Assembly (NCBI GenBank): GCA_019056595.1
Contig: CP036163.1
Span: forward strand, 2,356,001 to 2,420,000
DNA from: Pectobacterium atrosepticum
GTDB taxonomy: Bacteria > Pseudomonadota > Gammaproteobacteria > Enterobacterales > Enterobacteriaceae
Length of the DNA: 64,000 bases
Direction of reading: 5' to 3'
Below, piece after piece: positions 9,281 through 20,834 of this stretch. Position 1 is the first letter of the stretch; every line of letters starts with the position of its first letter. Below the pieces are notes generated by a model. The model ran no database searches, had not been told where the DNA came from, and saw only the letters and a list, made by a program, of their open reading frames with translations. The translations under genes were made by a program, and so were the position numbers.

Positions 9281-11356
9281 TTAGGCTTTTTGCGTTTTCA
9301 TCGGCGCGCCGCGGCGTAAATCCACATCCCGAACCAGTCGTTCAAGGCAGCGGTCAGCAAAGATCGATTCCAACGGACGCGTCAGTTTGCGCCGCCAGTT
9401 GGGGTATTCACGATTGGTGCCCGGTACATTGACTGGTGTGGCCATATCTAGCCAATCTTCCAGCTGAAACCCAACCAGTGCACATGCACTATCCGCGACA
9501 TAACGGTGAACACCACGGCTCAGCGGTGTGCCCATCGTCGTTAGCGCCGAGTTGCGGCCAACACGCTGCGGTAGTAATCCAAATTCGTGCAACGCATTGA
9601 GCAGCCCCTGTTTCGCTTTCTCACGTTGCTGCATCTGCTCCTGCAACAACGACTCCGCAGGGTAAAGCCCTAGCTCGCGCCCAAGCGATAAATCCACCGT
9701 TTGCCAGTAGCCGCGCAGCGTTGGAAGGTCGTGGGTGGTGATGGTTGCCATCGCCTGACGTGGATAATCTTCGGGTGCACGGAAGTGATTCTCTTCGTCC
9801 TTTTCAAAGAACAGCACCTTGTAGGAATAGATACCGTAGTCATGCAGTTTACTGACAATTTCCGGCGGCACGGTGCCTAAATCCTCACCGATAATCAGGC
9901 AGCGATGACGCTGGCTTTCCAGCGCCAGCACCGCCAGCAGATCGTCAACCGGATAATGCACATAAGCCCCGCTGCCCGCCGACTCCGCTTTGGGGATCCA
10001 CCACAGGCGTAAAAGCGCCATCACATGATCGATGCGCAATGCACCGCAGTGCGCCATGTTGCTACGCAGTACGTCGATAAAAGGTTGATAGCCCCGAAGC
10101 TGCATCATGGTGGGGTTCATCGGTGCAAGCTGCCAATTTTGCCCCTGCGGCCCAAGCGGATCCGGCGGTGCCCCGATAGAAGCATCAAGACAATATAGCT
10201 GTCGTTCGTCCCACGTTTCCGCGCCGCCCTGTGCAACGCCAACGGCTAAATCGCGATACAGGCCTAACGGCAGGCCAAGCTGCTTACTGTGCGCATAACA
10301 GTCCGCTAATTGCTCATGCGCCATCCATTGTAGCCAGCTGTAGAACGTAATCTCATCGCTGTTTTCACGGCGGAATGACTTCACTGTCTCACTGTGCACA
10401 TCATGATAGCTGGCGGGCCACTGGTGCCAGTCCGCATAATTCTCGCCCTGCTTTTTCAGGTAGGCCTGCAACGCATCAAACGTCGCCTGGAGTTGCAGGC
10501 TCTGCCCGCCGCTGACGACAAATTGACGAAAGGCGCTAATACGCGGATCCAGAGTACTACGGGTAGTAAAGTAACGAAACGCCAGCCGCAAGGCAGCCAG
10601 CTTAAGCTGCGTAACCGGTTCATAATCGACCCAGCGACCCGCCCGCAGCGATGTGATCGCACTTTGCGTCTCCTCACGGTGCCACCACGCCTGCGCTTCC
10701 GCGCTCTGCTGGAAATCATCAACTCGATTCACATCGATATAAATAATGTTCAGCCAGTGGCGGGATGAAGGACTGTAAGGACTTGCAGCCTCTGGCAGCG
10801 CGGGATACAGAGAATGCAGTGGGTTCAACCCCACGAAGGCACCGCCACGCCGGGCAATTTGTTCTACCAGTTGGCGCAGATCGCCGAAATCCCCCACGCC
10901 CCAGTTGTTCTGCGAGCGCAAGGTGTAAAGCTGGACGGTAACGCCCCACCAGCGTTTTCCCTGCTGTAAGGCTTCGGGTTCATAGCAACGGTGCGGCGCG
11001 ACAATAATCCGGCAGCTCCAGCGCTGGTCGGCCTGCGTCAGCGTCAGGTAGTGGTAGCCCAGCGGCAGCACGCCCGGCAGAGCCAGCGTTGAGCCGCCCG
11101 TTATCTGCCCTTGAATTTGCCCGCCATTTTCATACATCAGCGTCCAGAAGTATTCACCATGACCAGCAAGCTTGATGACCGCATCCCGGCCTTGCAAAAA
11201 GACACGAACAGGCGGCAAGGGCGCATTGCCGCTATCAGAAACGTCCATCATTTCCTGAATCTGATTGATGATTGCGGCCGCAACAATGTGCTCTTTGCCA
11301 TAGGCATCGGTATAGCTTTCCGCGATGCCTGTCTGTTGGCTTGCCAGTTTATCCAC
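9281..11356 (-). CDS. malQ: 4-alpha-glucanotransferase (amylomaltase)
   Basis: A 691-residue cytoplasmic GH77 enzyme that moves maltosyl and longer glucan units between malto-oligosaccharides, releasing glucose and making chains that MalP can shorten. Family motifs visible: ALRIDHVMALLRLWW (nucleophile Asp), IGEDLGTVP (acid/base Glu) and TTHDLPTLRGYW (third Asp). The start is GTG at 11356 behind AGGAGAGG. It follows malP after 21 bp, so malPQ is one unit. The size agrees with E. coli MalQ (694). Confidence 0.94.
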   Translation of the reverse strand: MDKLASQQTGIAESYTDAYGKEHIVAAAIINQIQEMMDVSDSGNAPLPPVRVFLQGRDAVIKLAGHGEYFWTLMYENGGQIQGQITGGSTLALPGVLPLGYHYLTLTQADQRWSCRIIVAPHRCYEPEALQQGKRWWGVTVQLYTLRSQNNWGVGDFGDLRQLVEQIARRGGAFVGLNPLHSLYPALPEAASPYSPSSRHWLNIIYIDVNRVDDFQQSAEAQAWWHREETQSAITSLRAGRWVDYEPVTQLKLAALRLAFRYFTTRSTLDPRISAFRQFVVSGGQSLQLQATFDALQAYLKKQGENYADWHQWPASYHDVHSETVKSFRRENSDEITFYSWLQWMAHEQLADCYAHSKQLGLPLGLYRDLAVGVAQGGAETWDERQLYCLDASIGAPPDPLGPQGQNWQLAPMNPTMMQLRGYQPFIDVLRSNMAHCGALRIDHVMALLRLWWIPKAESAGSGAYVHYPVDDLLAVLALESQRHRCLIIGEDLGTVPPEIVSKLHDYGIYSYKVLFFEKDEENHFRAPEDYPRQAMATITTHDLPTLRGYWQTVDLSLGRELGLYPAESLLQEQMQQREKAKQGLLNALHEFGLLPQRVGRNSALTTMGTPLSRGVHRYVADSACALVGFQLEDWLDMATPVNVPGTNREYPNWRRKLTRPLESIFADRCLERLVRDVDLRRGAPMKTQKA

Positions 11357-11377
11357 CTTGAATACCCTCTCCTTTTC

Positions 11378-13900
11378 CTAACGATGCGCCTGCCAAATGC
11401 GCGTCTGGTAATCATGAATCGCTCTGTCCGAACTGAACATCCCCATTCTGGCAGTATTCAGCACACAACGGCGCGTCCATTCATCCGGCTCACGGTAAAG
11501 CGCATCAACACGCTGCTGCACCTCACAATACGGTGCAAAATCGGCCATTAACATATAGGGATCGCCCAGTTTCAGCAGGCTATCCAGCAGCGGGGCAAAC
11601 GCGTCTTTATCACCCTGACTGAACGCGCCGCTCGCCAACTCGTTCAGTATTTCACGCAGCAGCGGCGTCACAGCAAGGTAGTCAGACGGCTTGTAGCCCT
11701 GAGCCTGTAACGCTTTGACCTGTTCCACGGTGTGGCCGAAAATGAACAGATTGTCTTCGCCGACCTGCTGCGCCATTTCTACATTCGCCCCGTCCAACGT
11801 ACCGACGGTCAACGCCCCGTTCAGCGCCAGCTTCATATTGCCAGTACCGGACGCTTCTTTACCTGCCGTCGAAATCTGCTCAGACACATCAGCAGCAGGA
11901 ATCATCCGTTCAGCCAGCGATACACGATAGTCCGCCGGGAAGATGACCTTTAGGCGATCGTTAACGCGGCGATCTTGGTTAATGACTGCAGCGACCCGGT
12001 TAATGGCATAAATGATGTTTTTCGCTAATACATAGCCCGGTGCGGCTTTGGCACCGAACAAAAAGACGTGCGGCACTATATCCAGATGCGGATTGTCACG
12101 CAATTGACGATATAGCGCGAGAATATGAAGTAGATTCAAATGCTGACGCTTGTATTCATGCAATCGCTTGATTTGCACGTCAAACAGCGCCTGTGGATCG
12201 ACCACGATGTCATACTGCTGGCGGAGATAGGTCGCCAGCTGCGTTTTATTATCGGCCTTAATTTGTCGATAACGCTCACGAAAGCCAGCATCGTCAGCAT
12301 AGGGTTCCAGCCCTTGCAGCGCAGGCAAATCATTCACCCACGGCGTATACAGCGTGTCGTCGATCAACGCAGACAGCGCCGGATTACACTGCTTCAACCA
12401 GCGGCGTGGCGTAATACCGTTGGTGACGTTGTGGAATTTGGTCGGCCACAACTGGTGATATTCAGGGAACAGATCTGTTACCACCAGCGCCGAGTGCAGT
12501 GCCGCCACACCGTTGACGGCAAAGCAGCTCACGACGCACAGGTTCGCCATGCGAATCTGGCGCTGGTGGCGGATGGCCAGCTTCGCCCATACTAGCCGAT
12601 CGCCGGGCCACTTGTCCTCGACCTGCGCCCTAAACTGCGTATCAATCTGTCGGATAATCGACAGGTGGCGAGGAAGCAGGCGGCTAAACAGCCGTTCATC
12701 CCAGCGCTCAAGCGCTTCCGGCATCAATGTATGGTTGGTATAGGCAAAAGTGCGTCCGGTTATCGACCAGGCTTCATCCCACGACATCTGATGCTCATCC
12801 AGCAGCAGACGCATCAATTCAGGGATCGCCAGCGTTGGGTGAGTATCATTAAGCTGGATGACTTCATAATCCGGCAACGCAGATAACGCACGCCCCGCGT
12901 TAAGGTGGCGGCGCAGGATGTCAGCTACCGAACAGGCACAGTGGAAATACTGCTGCATCAGGCGCAAGCGTTTGCCTGCCGTATGATTGTCATTCGGGTA
13001 CAGCACGCTAGTCAGGCTGGCGGCGGAAATGCCCGCCTGCGCCGCACGCAGATAGTGACCTTCATTGAATAAGGTTAGATCAAACGGGTCACGATGCGTG
13101 GCACGCCACAGGCGCAGCGGCTGCGCGGCACCGTTGTGATAGCCAATCACCGGTAGGTCACAGGCCTCACCCCTGAAAACCGTATCAGGCAACCAGCGCA
13201 GGCTCCCGTCGGTTTGGGGTTGCAAACGCCCGCCAAACCCAACATCCACCGCCAGATCCGCTCGCGGTAAAAGCCACGGGTAGGTGTCACGTTGCCAGTC
13301 ATCGGCCGTTTCCTGCTGCTGTTCTTGCGCAAAATGCTGACGAAACAGACCATACTGGTAATTGAGGCCGTAACCCGTTGCAGGCTGCCCCACCGTCGCC
13401 ATTGAATCCAGAAAGCAAGATGCCAGCCGACCTAATCCACCGTTGCCTAAACCCGGATCGGTTTCCTGCTCCAGAATATCACTCAGGTTCAGCCCTTGCT
13501 CGGCCAGCGCGGTGGCTACCGCGTCATACCAGCCCAGATTCAGCAGATTGTTGCCCGTCAGGCGGCCGGGCAAAAACTCCATCGAGAGGTAGTTCACATG
13601 GCGCTGAGGTGTATTGGAAGCAGGAGGCGTTGGCGATGCGGTGTGCGTCAGCAACTGTTCTGCCAGCGCAAGGCTGACGGCACGCCAGCACTGCACCGGT
13701 GTCATCGCCTTCAGGGAAGCAACGCCACCGAGCCGCTGCTGACGAAGCAGCGAGGCGGCAAACTGTGGTGCATCAAAAGCGATGGCAGAATGAGTGGGGG
13801 AAACGGGTTGCGTCAAAGCATCTGACTTTTTTGCAGCCACTGAACGTTTTGACAATCCTGACTTTTCTGAAGAACCAGACTTGTTTGAAGAATCTGACAT
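11378..13900 (-). CDS. malP: Maltodextrin phosphorylase
   Basis: A GT35 phosphorylase of 840 residues from the chosen ATG at 13900, which has GGAGGAGG six bases upstream; an in-frame start at 13924 would add eight residues. It releases glucose-1-phosphate from maltodextrins using PLP; the PLP-lysine block [19 protein letters not shown] is present. It resembles E. coli MalP (797) from [11 protein letters not shown] onward. The first about 50 residues are an extension rich in Ser and Lys ([14 protein letters not shown]) that E. coli MalP lacks. It lies 42 bp after glpR and 21 bp before malQ; malT, adjacent in E. coli, is not here. Confidence 0.92.
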   Translation of the reverse strand: MSDSSNKSGSSEKSGLSKRSVAAKKSDALTQPVSPTHSAIAFDAPQFAASLLRQQRLGGVASLKAMTPVQCWRAVSLALAEQLLTHTASPTPPASNTPQRHVNYLSMEFLPGRLTGNNLLNLGWYDAVATALAEQGLNLSDILEQETDPGLGNGGLGRLASCFLDSMATVGQPATGYGLNYQYGLFRQHFAQEQQQETADDWQRDTYPWLLPRADLAVDVGFGGRLQPQTDGSLRWLPDTVFRGEACDLPVIGYHNGAAQPLRLWRATHRDPFDLTLFNEGHYLRAAQAGISAASLTSVLYPNDNHTAGKRLRLMQQYFHCACSVADILRRHLNAGRALSALPDYEVIQLNDTHPTLAIPELMRLLLDEHQMSWDEAWSITGRTFAYTNHTLMPEALERWDERLFSRLLPRHLSIIRQIDTQFRAQVEDKWPGDRLVWAKLAIRHQRQIRMANLCVVSCFAVNGVAALHSALVVTDLFPEYHQLWPTKFHNVTNGITPRRWLKQCNPALSALIDDTLYTPWVNDLPALQGLEPYADDAGFRERYRQIKADNKTQLATYLRQQYDIVVDPQALFDVQIKRLHEYKRQHLNLLHILALYRQLRDNPHLDIVPHVFLFGAKAAPGYVLAKNIIYAINRVAAVINQDRRVNDRLKVIFPADYRVSLAERMIPAADVSEQISTAGKEASGTGNMKLALNGALTVGTLDGANVEMAQQVGEDNLFIFGHTVEQVKALQAQGYKPSDYLAVTPLLREILNELASGAFSQGDKDAFAPLLDSLLKLGDPYMLMADFAPYCEVQQRVDALYREPDEWTRRCVLNTARMGMFSSDRAIHDYQTRIWQAHR

Positions 13901-13942
13901 CGTGCCTCCTCCTTTGTCCATCATGGAAAAGGCACATCGGAC

Positions 13943-14701
13943 TTAACACAACTCCAACTGTACCTTATGTTGTTCAATGATTTTCAGTACGCTGGGTGGT
14001 GGTGACTGGTCGGTAAAAAGATAGTCGATCAAATCCATGTTACCCAAATTCACCATCGCATTGCGGCCGAACTTGGAATGATCTGTCACCAGCATGACGC
14101 AGCGAGAATTTTCAATAATCGCCCGTTTTGTACGCACTTCATGGTAATCAAACTCCAGTAATGACCCATCCATGTCAATACCGCTGATGCCCAAAATGCC
14201 GAAATCCAGACGGAACTGAGAGATAAAATCGAGCGTCGCCTCCCCCATAATACCGCCATCGCGGGTCCGCACTTCGCCACCAGCCAAAATCAGGCGAAAA
14301 TCCTCTTTTGCAGTCAGCAGTGTTGCCACATTCAGGTTATTGGTGACCACACGCAGATCCTTATGCTGCATCAGCGCATAGGCCACCGCTTCGGGCGTGG
14401 TGCCGATGTCGATAAACAAGGTAGCCCCGTCTGGAATCTGGCTCGCCACCCGACGGGCAATGCGCGCTTTTTCATCCGACCACATCATTTTACGGTCATG
14501 ATAAGCCGTGTTAACTGAACTGGACGGCAAAGCCGCACCACCGTGGTGACGATGGATTTTATTCTGTTCAGCCAGATCGTTCAGATCGCGACGGATGGTC
14601 TGCGGGCTCACCGCAAAATGATCCACCAGTTCTTCAGTACTGACATACCCCTGCCGACGCACCAGTTCAATAATGGCGTCATGCCGTTGTGTCTGCTTCA
14701 C
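13943..14701 (-). CDS. glpR: Glycerol-3-phosphate regulon repressor GlpR
   Basis: A 252-residue DeoR-family repressor released from DNA by glycerol-3-phosphate. The N-terminal winged HTH is at about 6-57 (YVSTEELVDHFAVSPQTIRR), and the C-terminal sugar-phosphate sensor has FIDIGTTPEAVA and LAGGEVRTRDGGIMG. The start is GTG at 14701 behind AGGGGAT. It follows glpG by 24 bp in the conserved glpEGR operon. Predicted target operators appear in this window before glpD and between glpA and glpT. Confidence 0.95.
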   Translation of the reverse strand: MKQTQRHDAIIELVRRQGYVSTEELVDHFAVSPQTIRRDLNDLAEQNKIHRHHGGAALPSSSVNTAYHDRKMMWSDEKARIARRVASQIPDGATLFIDIGTTPEAVAYALMQHKDLRVVTNNLNVATLLTAKEDFRLILAGGEVRTRDGGIMGEATLDFISQFRLDFGILGISGIDMDGSLLEFDYHEVRTKRAIIENSRCVMLVTDHSKFGRNAMVNLGNMDLIDYLFTDQSPPPSVLKIIEQHKVQLELC

Positions 14702-14725
14702 ATTTATCCCCTAAGACGCCCCGAT

Positions 14726-15559
14726 TTACCGAGGGTTTGTTTTATTATACGTGTCCCAAAAGGCCATCAATAGCCCGACAATCAGCCCTGCCACATGCGC
14801 CGCATTCGCGATCGACATGCCTAAAATATCGAAATATCCGGCGACCAGCCACAGTAAAGCGAAGGCCATCAGACTGCGCGGCATGGATAAATAGCCGTCA
14901 GGCTCTCTTTCCCCTCGAAGCCAGACATACCCCATCAGGGCATAAACAACGCCGGACAGGCCACCAAAATAGGTGCCGCTACACCAGGATTGCGCCCAGC
15001 CGCTAACCAGCGCAGAAACCAGCGCGATGACCAACAGCTTGCCGGTTCCCAACACTTTTTCAACCGGCCCCCCCAGATACCACCACCACATCAGATTGAA
15101 CAAAATATGCAGCAGAGAAAAGTGCAACAAAGCATGACTAAACCAGCGCCACAGCTGTAGTTGCTGTCCTTCTGCTGGGAACGCGAGCCACGTCATCACG
15201 CTCTCATAACCTGAAACTTGCATCAGGATGAACACCGCAATCGTCACGACCATCACGGATAACGTCAGCGGCCCTGCTTTTTGCTTCAGCGTTTGCAGGT
15301 AAGAATAACGCTGGTATTGAATACCAGTATCCATCGATCCCGTTTGCCAGCTCGCCGCCAGATAGCGCGGGTTTGTCGGGTCGCGCAGAAAAATCTCCAG
15401 CGCTTCCTGAACCTTGCCCAGTTGGGTTTCATCTTCCAGCCACAGTTCAGCCTCATGCCCTTGAGGCCGCATCTCCAGATAGACCTGCTGCGTACGCATG
15501 TAATCAACAAATGCCTGAGCCAGACGCGGGTTGGAGAGAGCAATAACGCGAATCATCAT
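14726..15559 (-). CDS. glpG: Rhomboid intramembrane serine protease GlpG
   Basis: A 277-residue inner-membrane rhomboid protease. The N-terminal cytoplasmic domain (about 1-90) is followed by six membrane helices. The catalytic dyad is visible: Ser in [12 protein letters not shown] (loop entering TM4) and His in [11 protein letters not shown] (TM6); the L1-loop WxR-like region and the HxxxN oxyanion residues ([14 protein letters not shown]) are also present. Size and sequence fit E. coli GlpG (276). It is the middle gene of glpEGR: 68 bp after glpE and 24 bp before glpR. Confidence 0.95.
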   Translation of the reverse strand: MMIRVIALSNPRLAQAFVDYMRTQQVYLEMRPQGHEAELWLEDETQLGKVQEALEIFLRDPTNPRYLAASWQTGSMDTGIQYQRYSYLQTLKQKAGPLTLSVMVVTIAVFILMQVSGYESVMTWLAFPAEGQQLQLWRWFSHALLHFSLLHILFNLMWWWYLGGPVEKVLGTGKLLVIALVSALVSGWAQSWCSGTYFGGLSGVVYALMGYVWLRGEREPDGYLSMPRSLMAFALLWLVAGYFDILGMSIANAAHVAGLIVGLLMAFWDTYNKTNPR

Positions 15560-15627
15560 AGCGGAAAGCGCCAGTTGGTAGGTTGGGTTAGGAACATGAT
15601 AATAATGATTATTTCATCGTCATGCGA

Positions 15628-16002
<375 letters not shown>

Positions 16003-16108
16003 TCATTGTAACCCGCCTTCGGCGGCATAAAACCTATGTGATTATAAGGTTATTTATAAAAACAGGGGTTCATTAACGTGAGTCATGACGACAAAAAATG
16101 GTAACGAT

Positions 16109-16546
16109 ATGACACAGACCTACTGGAACCGCATGGTGCCTGAACTTACAGTGACAGACTTTTCCACCTCGCTGCATTTCTACGTGCACATACTCGGCTT
16201 CACCATAACGATCCGCCGTGAGAATCCAGATTTTGTCTATCTCAGTCTGGGCGAAGCACAGCTAATGCTGGAAGCGTTTCACGATGGAGGATGGAATACG
16301 GGAGATCTCGTCAAACCTTTGGGACGGGGTATCAATCTTCAGATAGAGGTGGACGACGTGATGCCGTTATTGGACAGTCTGGCGCATCATCACATTCCGC
16401 TTTACCGACCACTCAAAGATAACTATTACACAATAGAAACCAGCAAAGACGCGACAGGACCACGCGAAGCATGCCAGCGAGAGTTTTTAGTTCAGGATCC
16501 CGATGGTTATCTCTTACGCTTCAGCCAGTATATCGAGCAACCGTAG
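16109..16546 (+). CDS. VOC (glyoxalase/bleomycin-resistance) superfamily protein
   Basis: A small single-domain protein of 145 residues from ATG 16109, or 153 from ATG 16085; neither start has a strong ribosome site. The beta-alpha-beta-beta-beta pattern of the VOC superfamily is recognisable: PELTVTDFSTSLHFYVHILG at the start, LSLGEAQLMLE in the first half, and EFLVQDPDGYLLRFSQ at the end, where the conserved Glu/His positions bind metal or ligand. The closest architecture is that of bleomycin-resistance-like binding proteins. Substrate unknown. It is divergent from glpE and upstream of glpD on the same strand, separated by 192 bp with regulatory sites. Confidence 0.85.
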   Translation: MTQTYWNRMVPELTVTDFSTSLHFYVHILGFTITIRRENPDFVYLSLGEAQLMLEAFHDGGWNTGDLVKPLGRGINLQIEVDDVMPLLDSLAHHHIPLYRPLKDNYYTIETSKDATGPREACQREFLVQDPDGYLLRFSQYIEQP

Positions 16547-16597
16547 CTCCCTACCCGGCTATGCCGCCAAAAATAGCCCTAATAACCCTTACTTTAA

Positions 16598-16613
16598 TGT
16601 GACAACTATCATC
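16598..16613. promoter_or_regulatory. Candidate CRP site upstream of glpD
   Basis: TGTGA-N6-TCATC matches the CRP consensus TGTGA-N6-TCACA in eight of ten conserved bases. It lies 126 bp before the glpD start. CRP activation of glp genes is established in E. coli. Confidence 0.45.
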
Positions 16614-16689
16614 ATATTGTTAGCTTCATCACGCATAAATGTTTTTATTTGGTTAACCATTAGCTGATTTGTTTGTTTTCGATTATTAT

Positions 16690-16709
16690 AATGCTCGAAA
16701 ACGAACATT
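16690..16709. promoter_or_regulatory. GlpR operator before glpD
   Basis: AATGCTCGAAAACGAACATT is a near-palindrome that matches the E. coli GlpR operator consensus WATGTTCGWTAWCGAACATW at nearly all positions. It sits 29 bp before the glpD GTG, downstream of the likely promoter. Confidence 0.8.
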
Positions 16710-16738
16710 TTGATTTATTCGAGGGTGGAGGAAGAAAC

Positions 16739-18241
16739 GTGGAAACCAAAGATCTCATCGTTATCGGCGGCGGAATTAACGGTGCAGGCATCGCCGCAGA
16801 TGCGGCTGGGCGAGGGCTATCAGTCCTGTTGTTGGAAGCGCAGGATCTTGCCTGTGCCACGTCCTCTGCCAGCTCTAAGCTGATTCACGGCGGCCTGCGC
16901 TACCTTGAGCACTATGAGTTTCGTTTGGTCAGCGAAGCACTGTCTGAACGCGAAACGCTGCTGAAAATGGCTCCGCACATTATTTTCCCAATGCGCTTTC
17001 GTTTGCCCCATCAGCCGCACCTGCGTCCAGCCTGGATGATTCGTATCGGCCTGTTCATGTATGACAACATTGGCAAACGCGTCAGCCTGCCTGCCAGTAA
17101 GGGACTGAAATTCGGTGCAGATTCCGTTCTTAAGCCTGAGTTGAAGCAAGGCTTTGAATATTCTGACTGCTGGGTGGACGATGCGCGTCTAGTGGTGTTA
17201 AACGCGCAGGAAGTGGCAAAACGCGGCGGAGAAGTCCGCACCCGCACCAAAGTTACCCGCGCTCGCCGTGAACAAGGCGTGTGGATTGTGGATGCCGTTG
17301 ACTCACTGACCGGCGAAACCTTCACCTGGCGTGCCAAAGGCCTGGTGAATGCGACCGGCCCGTGGGTGAAAGAATTCTTTGATGACGGCTTACAGCTGAA
17401 ATCGCCTTACGGCATCCGTTTGATCAAAGGCAGCCACATCGTGGTGCCAAGAGTCCATAACCAGCCGCAGGCGTATATTCTGCAAAACAAAGATCACCGT
17501 ATTGTATTCGTGATCCCGTGGCAGGATGACTACTCGATCATCGGTACGACCGACGTAGAGTACAAAGGTAATCCGCACGATGTGAAGATCGATGACAACG
17601 AAGTCGGCTACCTGCTGGATGTGTATAACGACCATTTCAAACAGCAACTTACGCGTGACGATATCGTCTGGACTTACTCCGGCGTGCGCCCACTGTGCGA
17701 TGACGAGTCCGATTCTCCACAGGCGATTACCCGTGATTACACGCTGTCGGTAGACGATGACAACGGTCAGGCTCCACTGCTTTCCGTGTTTGGCGGCAAG
17801 CTGACGACGTACCGTAAACTGGCAGAGCACGCGCTGGACAAGCTCCACAAATACTATCCTCAGGCGGGTAAAGCCTGGACGAAAGATGCGGTACTGCCGG
17901 GCGGTGATATCGCTGGCACGCGTGATGACTACGCCGCCGCGCTGCGTCGCCGCTTCAATCTGCCTGAATCACTGACGCGCCGTTACAGCCGTACCTACGG
18001 TTCAAACAGCGAACTGATTCTGGCAAACGTGAAAGGCCTCAGCGATCTGGGTGAAGATTTCGGTCATGACCTGTATGAAGCCGAACTGCGCTATTTGGTC
18101 GAGAAAGAATGGGCGGTCACGCTGGACGACGTCATCTGGCGCCGCACCAAACTGGGCATGCGCTTTGATGACGCGCAGAAACAACGCATCAGCGACTGGT
18201 TAGTCAGCTACCGCCAACAACAGATGGCAAAAGCGGGTTAA
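16739..18241 (+). CDS. glpD: Aerobic glycerol-3-phosphate dehydrogenase
   Basis: A 500-residue membrane-associated flavoprotein that oxidises sn-glycerol-3-phosphate to dihydroxyacetone phosphate and passes electrons to quinone. FAD-binding motif IGGGINGAGIAADAAGRG is at 8-25; the substrate region includes SSKLIHGGLRYLEHYEF and YGIRLIKGSHIVVPR. I chose GTG 16739 (VETKDLIVIGGG) because it follows GGAGGAAG and matches E. coli GlpD (501); an upstream start would add 22 residues from the operator. In E. coli glpD is next to glgP; here a type VI secretion island separates them. Confidence 0.96.
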   Translation: METKDLIVIGGGINGAGIAADAAGRGLSVLLLEAQDLACATSSASSKLIHGGLRYLEHYEFRLVSEALSERETLLKMAPHIIFPMRFRLPHQPHLRPAWMIRIGLFMYDNIGKRVSLPASKGLKFGADSVLKPELKQGFEYSDCWVDDARLVVLNAQEVAKRGGEVRTRTKVTRARREQGVWIVDAVDSLTGETFTWRAKGLVNATGPWVKEFFDDGLQLKSPYGIRLIKGSHIVVPRVHNQPQAYILQNKDHRIVFVIPWQDDYSIIGTTDVEYKGNPHDVKIDDNEVGYLLDVYNDHFKQQLTRDDIVWTYSGVRPLCDDESDSPQAITRDYTLSVDDDNGQAPLLSVFGGKLTTYRKLAEHALDKLHKYYPQAGKAWTKDAVLPGGDIAGTRDDYAAALRRRFNLPESLTRRYSRTYGSNSELILANVKGLSDLGEDFGHDLYEAELRYLVEKEWAVTLDDVIWRRTKLGMRFDDAQKQRISDWLVSYRQQQMAKAG

Positions 18242-18256
18242 TCGTTCCTATCTTTA

Positions 18257-18285
18257 CTTCTCGATCAGGCACCCTGATCGAGAAG
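18257..18285 (+). terminator. Hairpin after glpD
   Basis: CTTCTCGATCAGG (18257-18269) pairs perfectly with CCTGATCGAGAAG (18273-18285) around a 3-nt loop, 15 bp past the glpD stop. A T-run is missing, so it may act as an mRNA-stabilising 3' end or a weak terminator. Confidence 0.6.
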
Positions 18286-18805
18286 CCTCCCCACTATAAA
18301 TAGCAGACGTCAAACATCCGCAACATACTCATATCGTACCCTGCCCTCAGATGATGATCAGGCCTTTTTATTCGCCGCCTAACTTATTTTTAATGATATT
18401 ATTTCAATATTAATCAATAAGCTTGCTTATTTTTAGTCCTTTCTTTGTGCTATTGGTTCCATGAGCATCTTGCTATCCTTTTCCCGTACTTTCTTTCTCA
18501 AAGGGAATATCGTCAGGGATGTCACAGGGATCGTTTTTATTATTCTGCCTACCGCCTAAGACACGCGCTCTGCTTGCTTTCTACGGTGTGAAACACCGAA
18601 TCGCTGTTCAACCTAAATTCTCTGCACTTTTCTCTGAAGCCGCGCTCTTTCTCGCGCGGTGTTTGGCCAACGTGAGCTGTCGTGTGAGCAGACCCAGACC
18701 AGAACTCAGATTTTCATATTAATCAGGATAGCGACGTGCCGCTCCGAGGGAACCTGAGGCGTGCAGTAGCCATGGTCACAACACAAAAACAACAAGGAGA
18801 GGCCG
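18286..18805. other. Non-coding gap between glpD and vgrG
   Basis: About 520 bp, AT-rich in its first two thirds. I see no convincing gene: a 67-codon open frame at 18519-18722 has no family features. The last 60 bp are GC-richer and lead into a good ribosome site (AAGGAGAGG) for vgrG. It marks the left junction of the secretion island; no direct repeat or integrase was seen. Confidence 0.5.
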
Positions 18806-20833
18806 ATGGCAAACAGTACAGGATTACAGTTCACCGTAAAGGTTGGCGCTCTGGAGGCTGGCACTTTTGCGGTGGTGGACTTCAGGCTGGATGAGGGGTT
18901 GAATTGCCCCTTCAGCCTGTCGCTGAGTCTGGCGAGCGCGTTGCCGGATGTGGATTTTGGTGCGGTGCTGGACCAGCCGTGCGAGCTGATGATTTGGTAT
19001 GAGGGCGAGTTAAAACGCCGAGTCAGCGGGATTATTAGTGGATTCACGCAGGGTGACACCGGATTTCGGCGCACGCGCTATCAGGCGGAAGTCCGTCCGG
19101 CGCTGTGGCGACTGGGTCTGCGCACCAACGCCCGCATCTTTCAGGCGCAGAAGCCGGAAGCGATTATCGGTGCATTGCTGGAAGAAGCAGGCGTTACCGA
19201 CTACGCCTTTGCGCTGCGCCATGAGCACGCGGTGCGGGAATACTGCGTACAGTATCGGGAAAGTGATTTAGCGTTTATCACCCGACTGGCGGCGGAGGAA
19301 GGTCTGTACTTCTTCCACGAGTTCGAGGAAGGCAAGCATCGGGTCGTGTTTGCCGATGATGCGGGGGCGCTGACCAAAGGGCCTAAGCTGTTCTTCAATC
19401 TGGCGACACAGGGGTTAAGTGAGGGCGAATATGTCCGGCGTTTCCACTACGCGGAGCGAGTGAGCACGGCCGAAGTGGAACTGAAGGACTACAACTTCAA
19501 GACGCCGGCTTACGGGCTGTCACACAAGAAGATGAGCGGTGAGCTGGCGCACCAACGTGAAAGTTATCAGCATTACGACTATCCGGGGCGCTATAAACAA
19601 GACCCGAGCGGCAAGGCGTTCAGCGGTTACCGGCTGGATGCGCTGCGGTCAGGGGCGGTGACAAGCGAAGGGGAATCCAACTGCGCGGGGCTGATGCCGG
19701 GCAATACCTTTACCCTGACGGAGCACCCGAATGCGACGCTGAACGCGGTGTGGCAGACGGCGAGCGTGACGCACGTCGGGCAGCAGCCGCAGGCGCTGGA
19801 AGAGGAAAGCGGCGGCGAACCGACAACCATAAGCAACAGTTTTGCGGTGGTGAAGGGCACAACGACGTGGCGCGCTGCGATGCCGTACAAACCGATGGTG
19901 GACGGCCCGCAAATCGCGACGGTGGTCGGTCCGGCGGGTGAAGAGATTTACTGCGACCCGTACGGTCGGGTAAAACTGCAATTCCCGTGGGATCGCTATG
20001 GCGCGAGCAACGACCAAAGCTCTTGCTGGGTGCGCGTCAGTCAGGGCTGGGCGGGTGGCCAATACGGCATGATCGCTATCCCACGCATCAGCCATGAAGT
20101 GATTGTCAGCTTCCTCGAAGGTGACCCAGACCAGCCGATTATCACCGGGCGTACGTTCCACGCGACCAACCGTCCTCCTTACGACCTGCCTGCGCACAAG
20201 ACGCGTACCGTGCTACGCACGGAAACTCATCAGGGTGAAGGATTCAATGAGCTGCGCTTTGAAGATCAGGCCGGGCAGGAAGAAATTTATATTCACGGGC
20301 AGAAAGACCTGAACGGCCTGATTGAGAACGATGTTGTCTGGCACATCAAACATGATGCCCACACGGATATTGATAATGAGCGGGTAACGCGAATCAAAGC
20401 CAACGATCACCTGACGGTCGAGAACGAGAAACGTGATCATGTTAAAGGGGATTACTCACTGAGCGTCGATGCCTCGATGCACCAGAAACTGGGGCAGGCT
20501 TTGCTGGTTGAGGCCGGACAAGAGGTTCATCTTACATCTGGCAACAAGATAGTGCTGGAAGCCGGGGCTGAACTGACGCTCAAAGTGGGTGGCAGCTTCG
20601 TGAAGATTGATCCCAGTGGCGTGACGCTGGTTGGCCCCAGCATCAAGATGAATTCAGGCGGCAGCCCCGGTTTTGGTTCTGGCTGGGCAGGTCAAATGCC
20701 CACCTTTCCGGGGGCGGTTGAGGTGGTTAAAGCGCCCCAACCGCCACAGGTGCCACCTCTTGAAAAACCAGTCTGTATTCCCTGTCTGCTACGCGCCATG
20801 GCGCAGGGCGATGCGTTGGTTCAGGGAGAATAA
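18806..20833 (+). CDS. vgrG: Type VI secretion spike protein VgrG
   Basis: A 675-residue VgrG, the trimeric spike at the tip of the type VI tail tube. Order of parts: gp27-like domain (about 1-380, with IYEGEL-type and [24 protein letters not shown] signature), gp5 OB-fold ([15 protein letters not shown], then [17 protein letters not shown]), and a repeat-rich beta-helix needle (about 480-620). The C-terminal tail (about 620-675) is proline-rich and ends around [17 protein letters not shown]; no obvious enzymatic extension follows. Hcp and the secretion core genes are absent, so this is an orphan VgrG that needs a core system elsewhere. The start follows AAGGAGAGG. Confidence 0.95.
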   Translation: MANSTGLQFTVKVGALEAGTFAVVDFRLDEGLNCPFSLSLSLASALPDVDFGAVLDQPCELMIWYEGELKRRVSGIISGFTQGDTGFRRTRYQAEVRPALWRLGLRTNARIFQAQKPEAIIGALLEEAGVTDYAFALRHEHAVREYCVQYRESDLAFITRLAAEEGLYFFHEFEEGKHRVVFADDAGALTKGPKLFFNLATQGLSEGEYVRRFHYAERVSTAEVELKDYNFKTPAYGLSHKKMSGELAHQRESYQHYDYPGRYKQDPSGKAFSGYRLDALRSGAVTSEGESNCAGLMPGNTFTLTEHPNATLNAVWQTASVTHVGQQPQALEEESGGEPTTISNSFAVVKGTTTWRAAMPYKPMVDGPQIATVVGPAGEEIYCDPYGRVKLQFPWDRYGASNDQSSCWVRVSQGWAGGQYGMIAIPRISHEVIVSFLEGDPDQPIITGRTFHATNRPPYDLPAHKTRTVLRTETHQGEGFNELRFEDQAGQEEIYIHGQKDLNGLIENDVVWHIKHDAHTDIDNERVTRIKANDHLTVENEKRDHVKGDYSLSVDASMHQKLGQALLVEAGQEVHLTSGNKIVLEAGAELTLKVGGSFVKIDPSGVTLVGPSIKMNSGGSPGFGSGWAGQMPTFPGAVEVVKAPQPPQVPPLEKPVCIPCLLRAMAQGDALVQGE

Positions 20834-20834
20834 G

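Noticed and set aside
18519-18722. 67-codon frame before vgrG
   Set aside because: No family features; not Hcp, which would be expected before vgrG.
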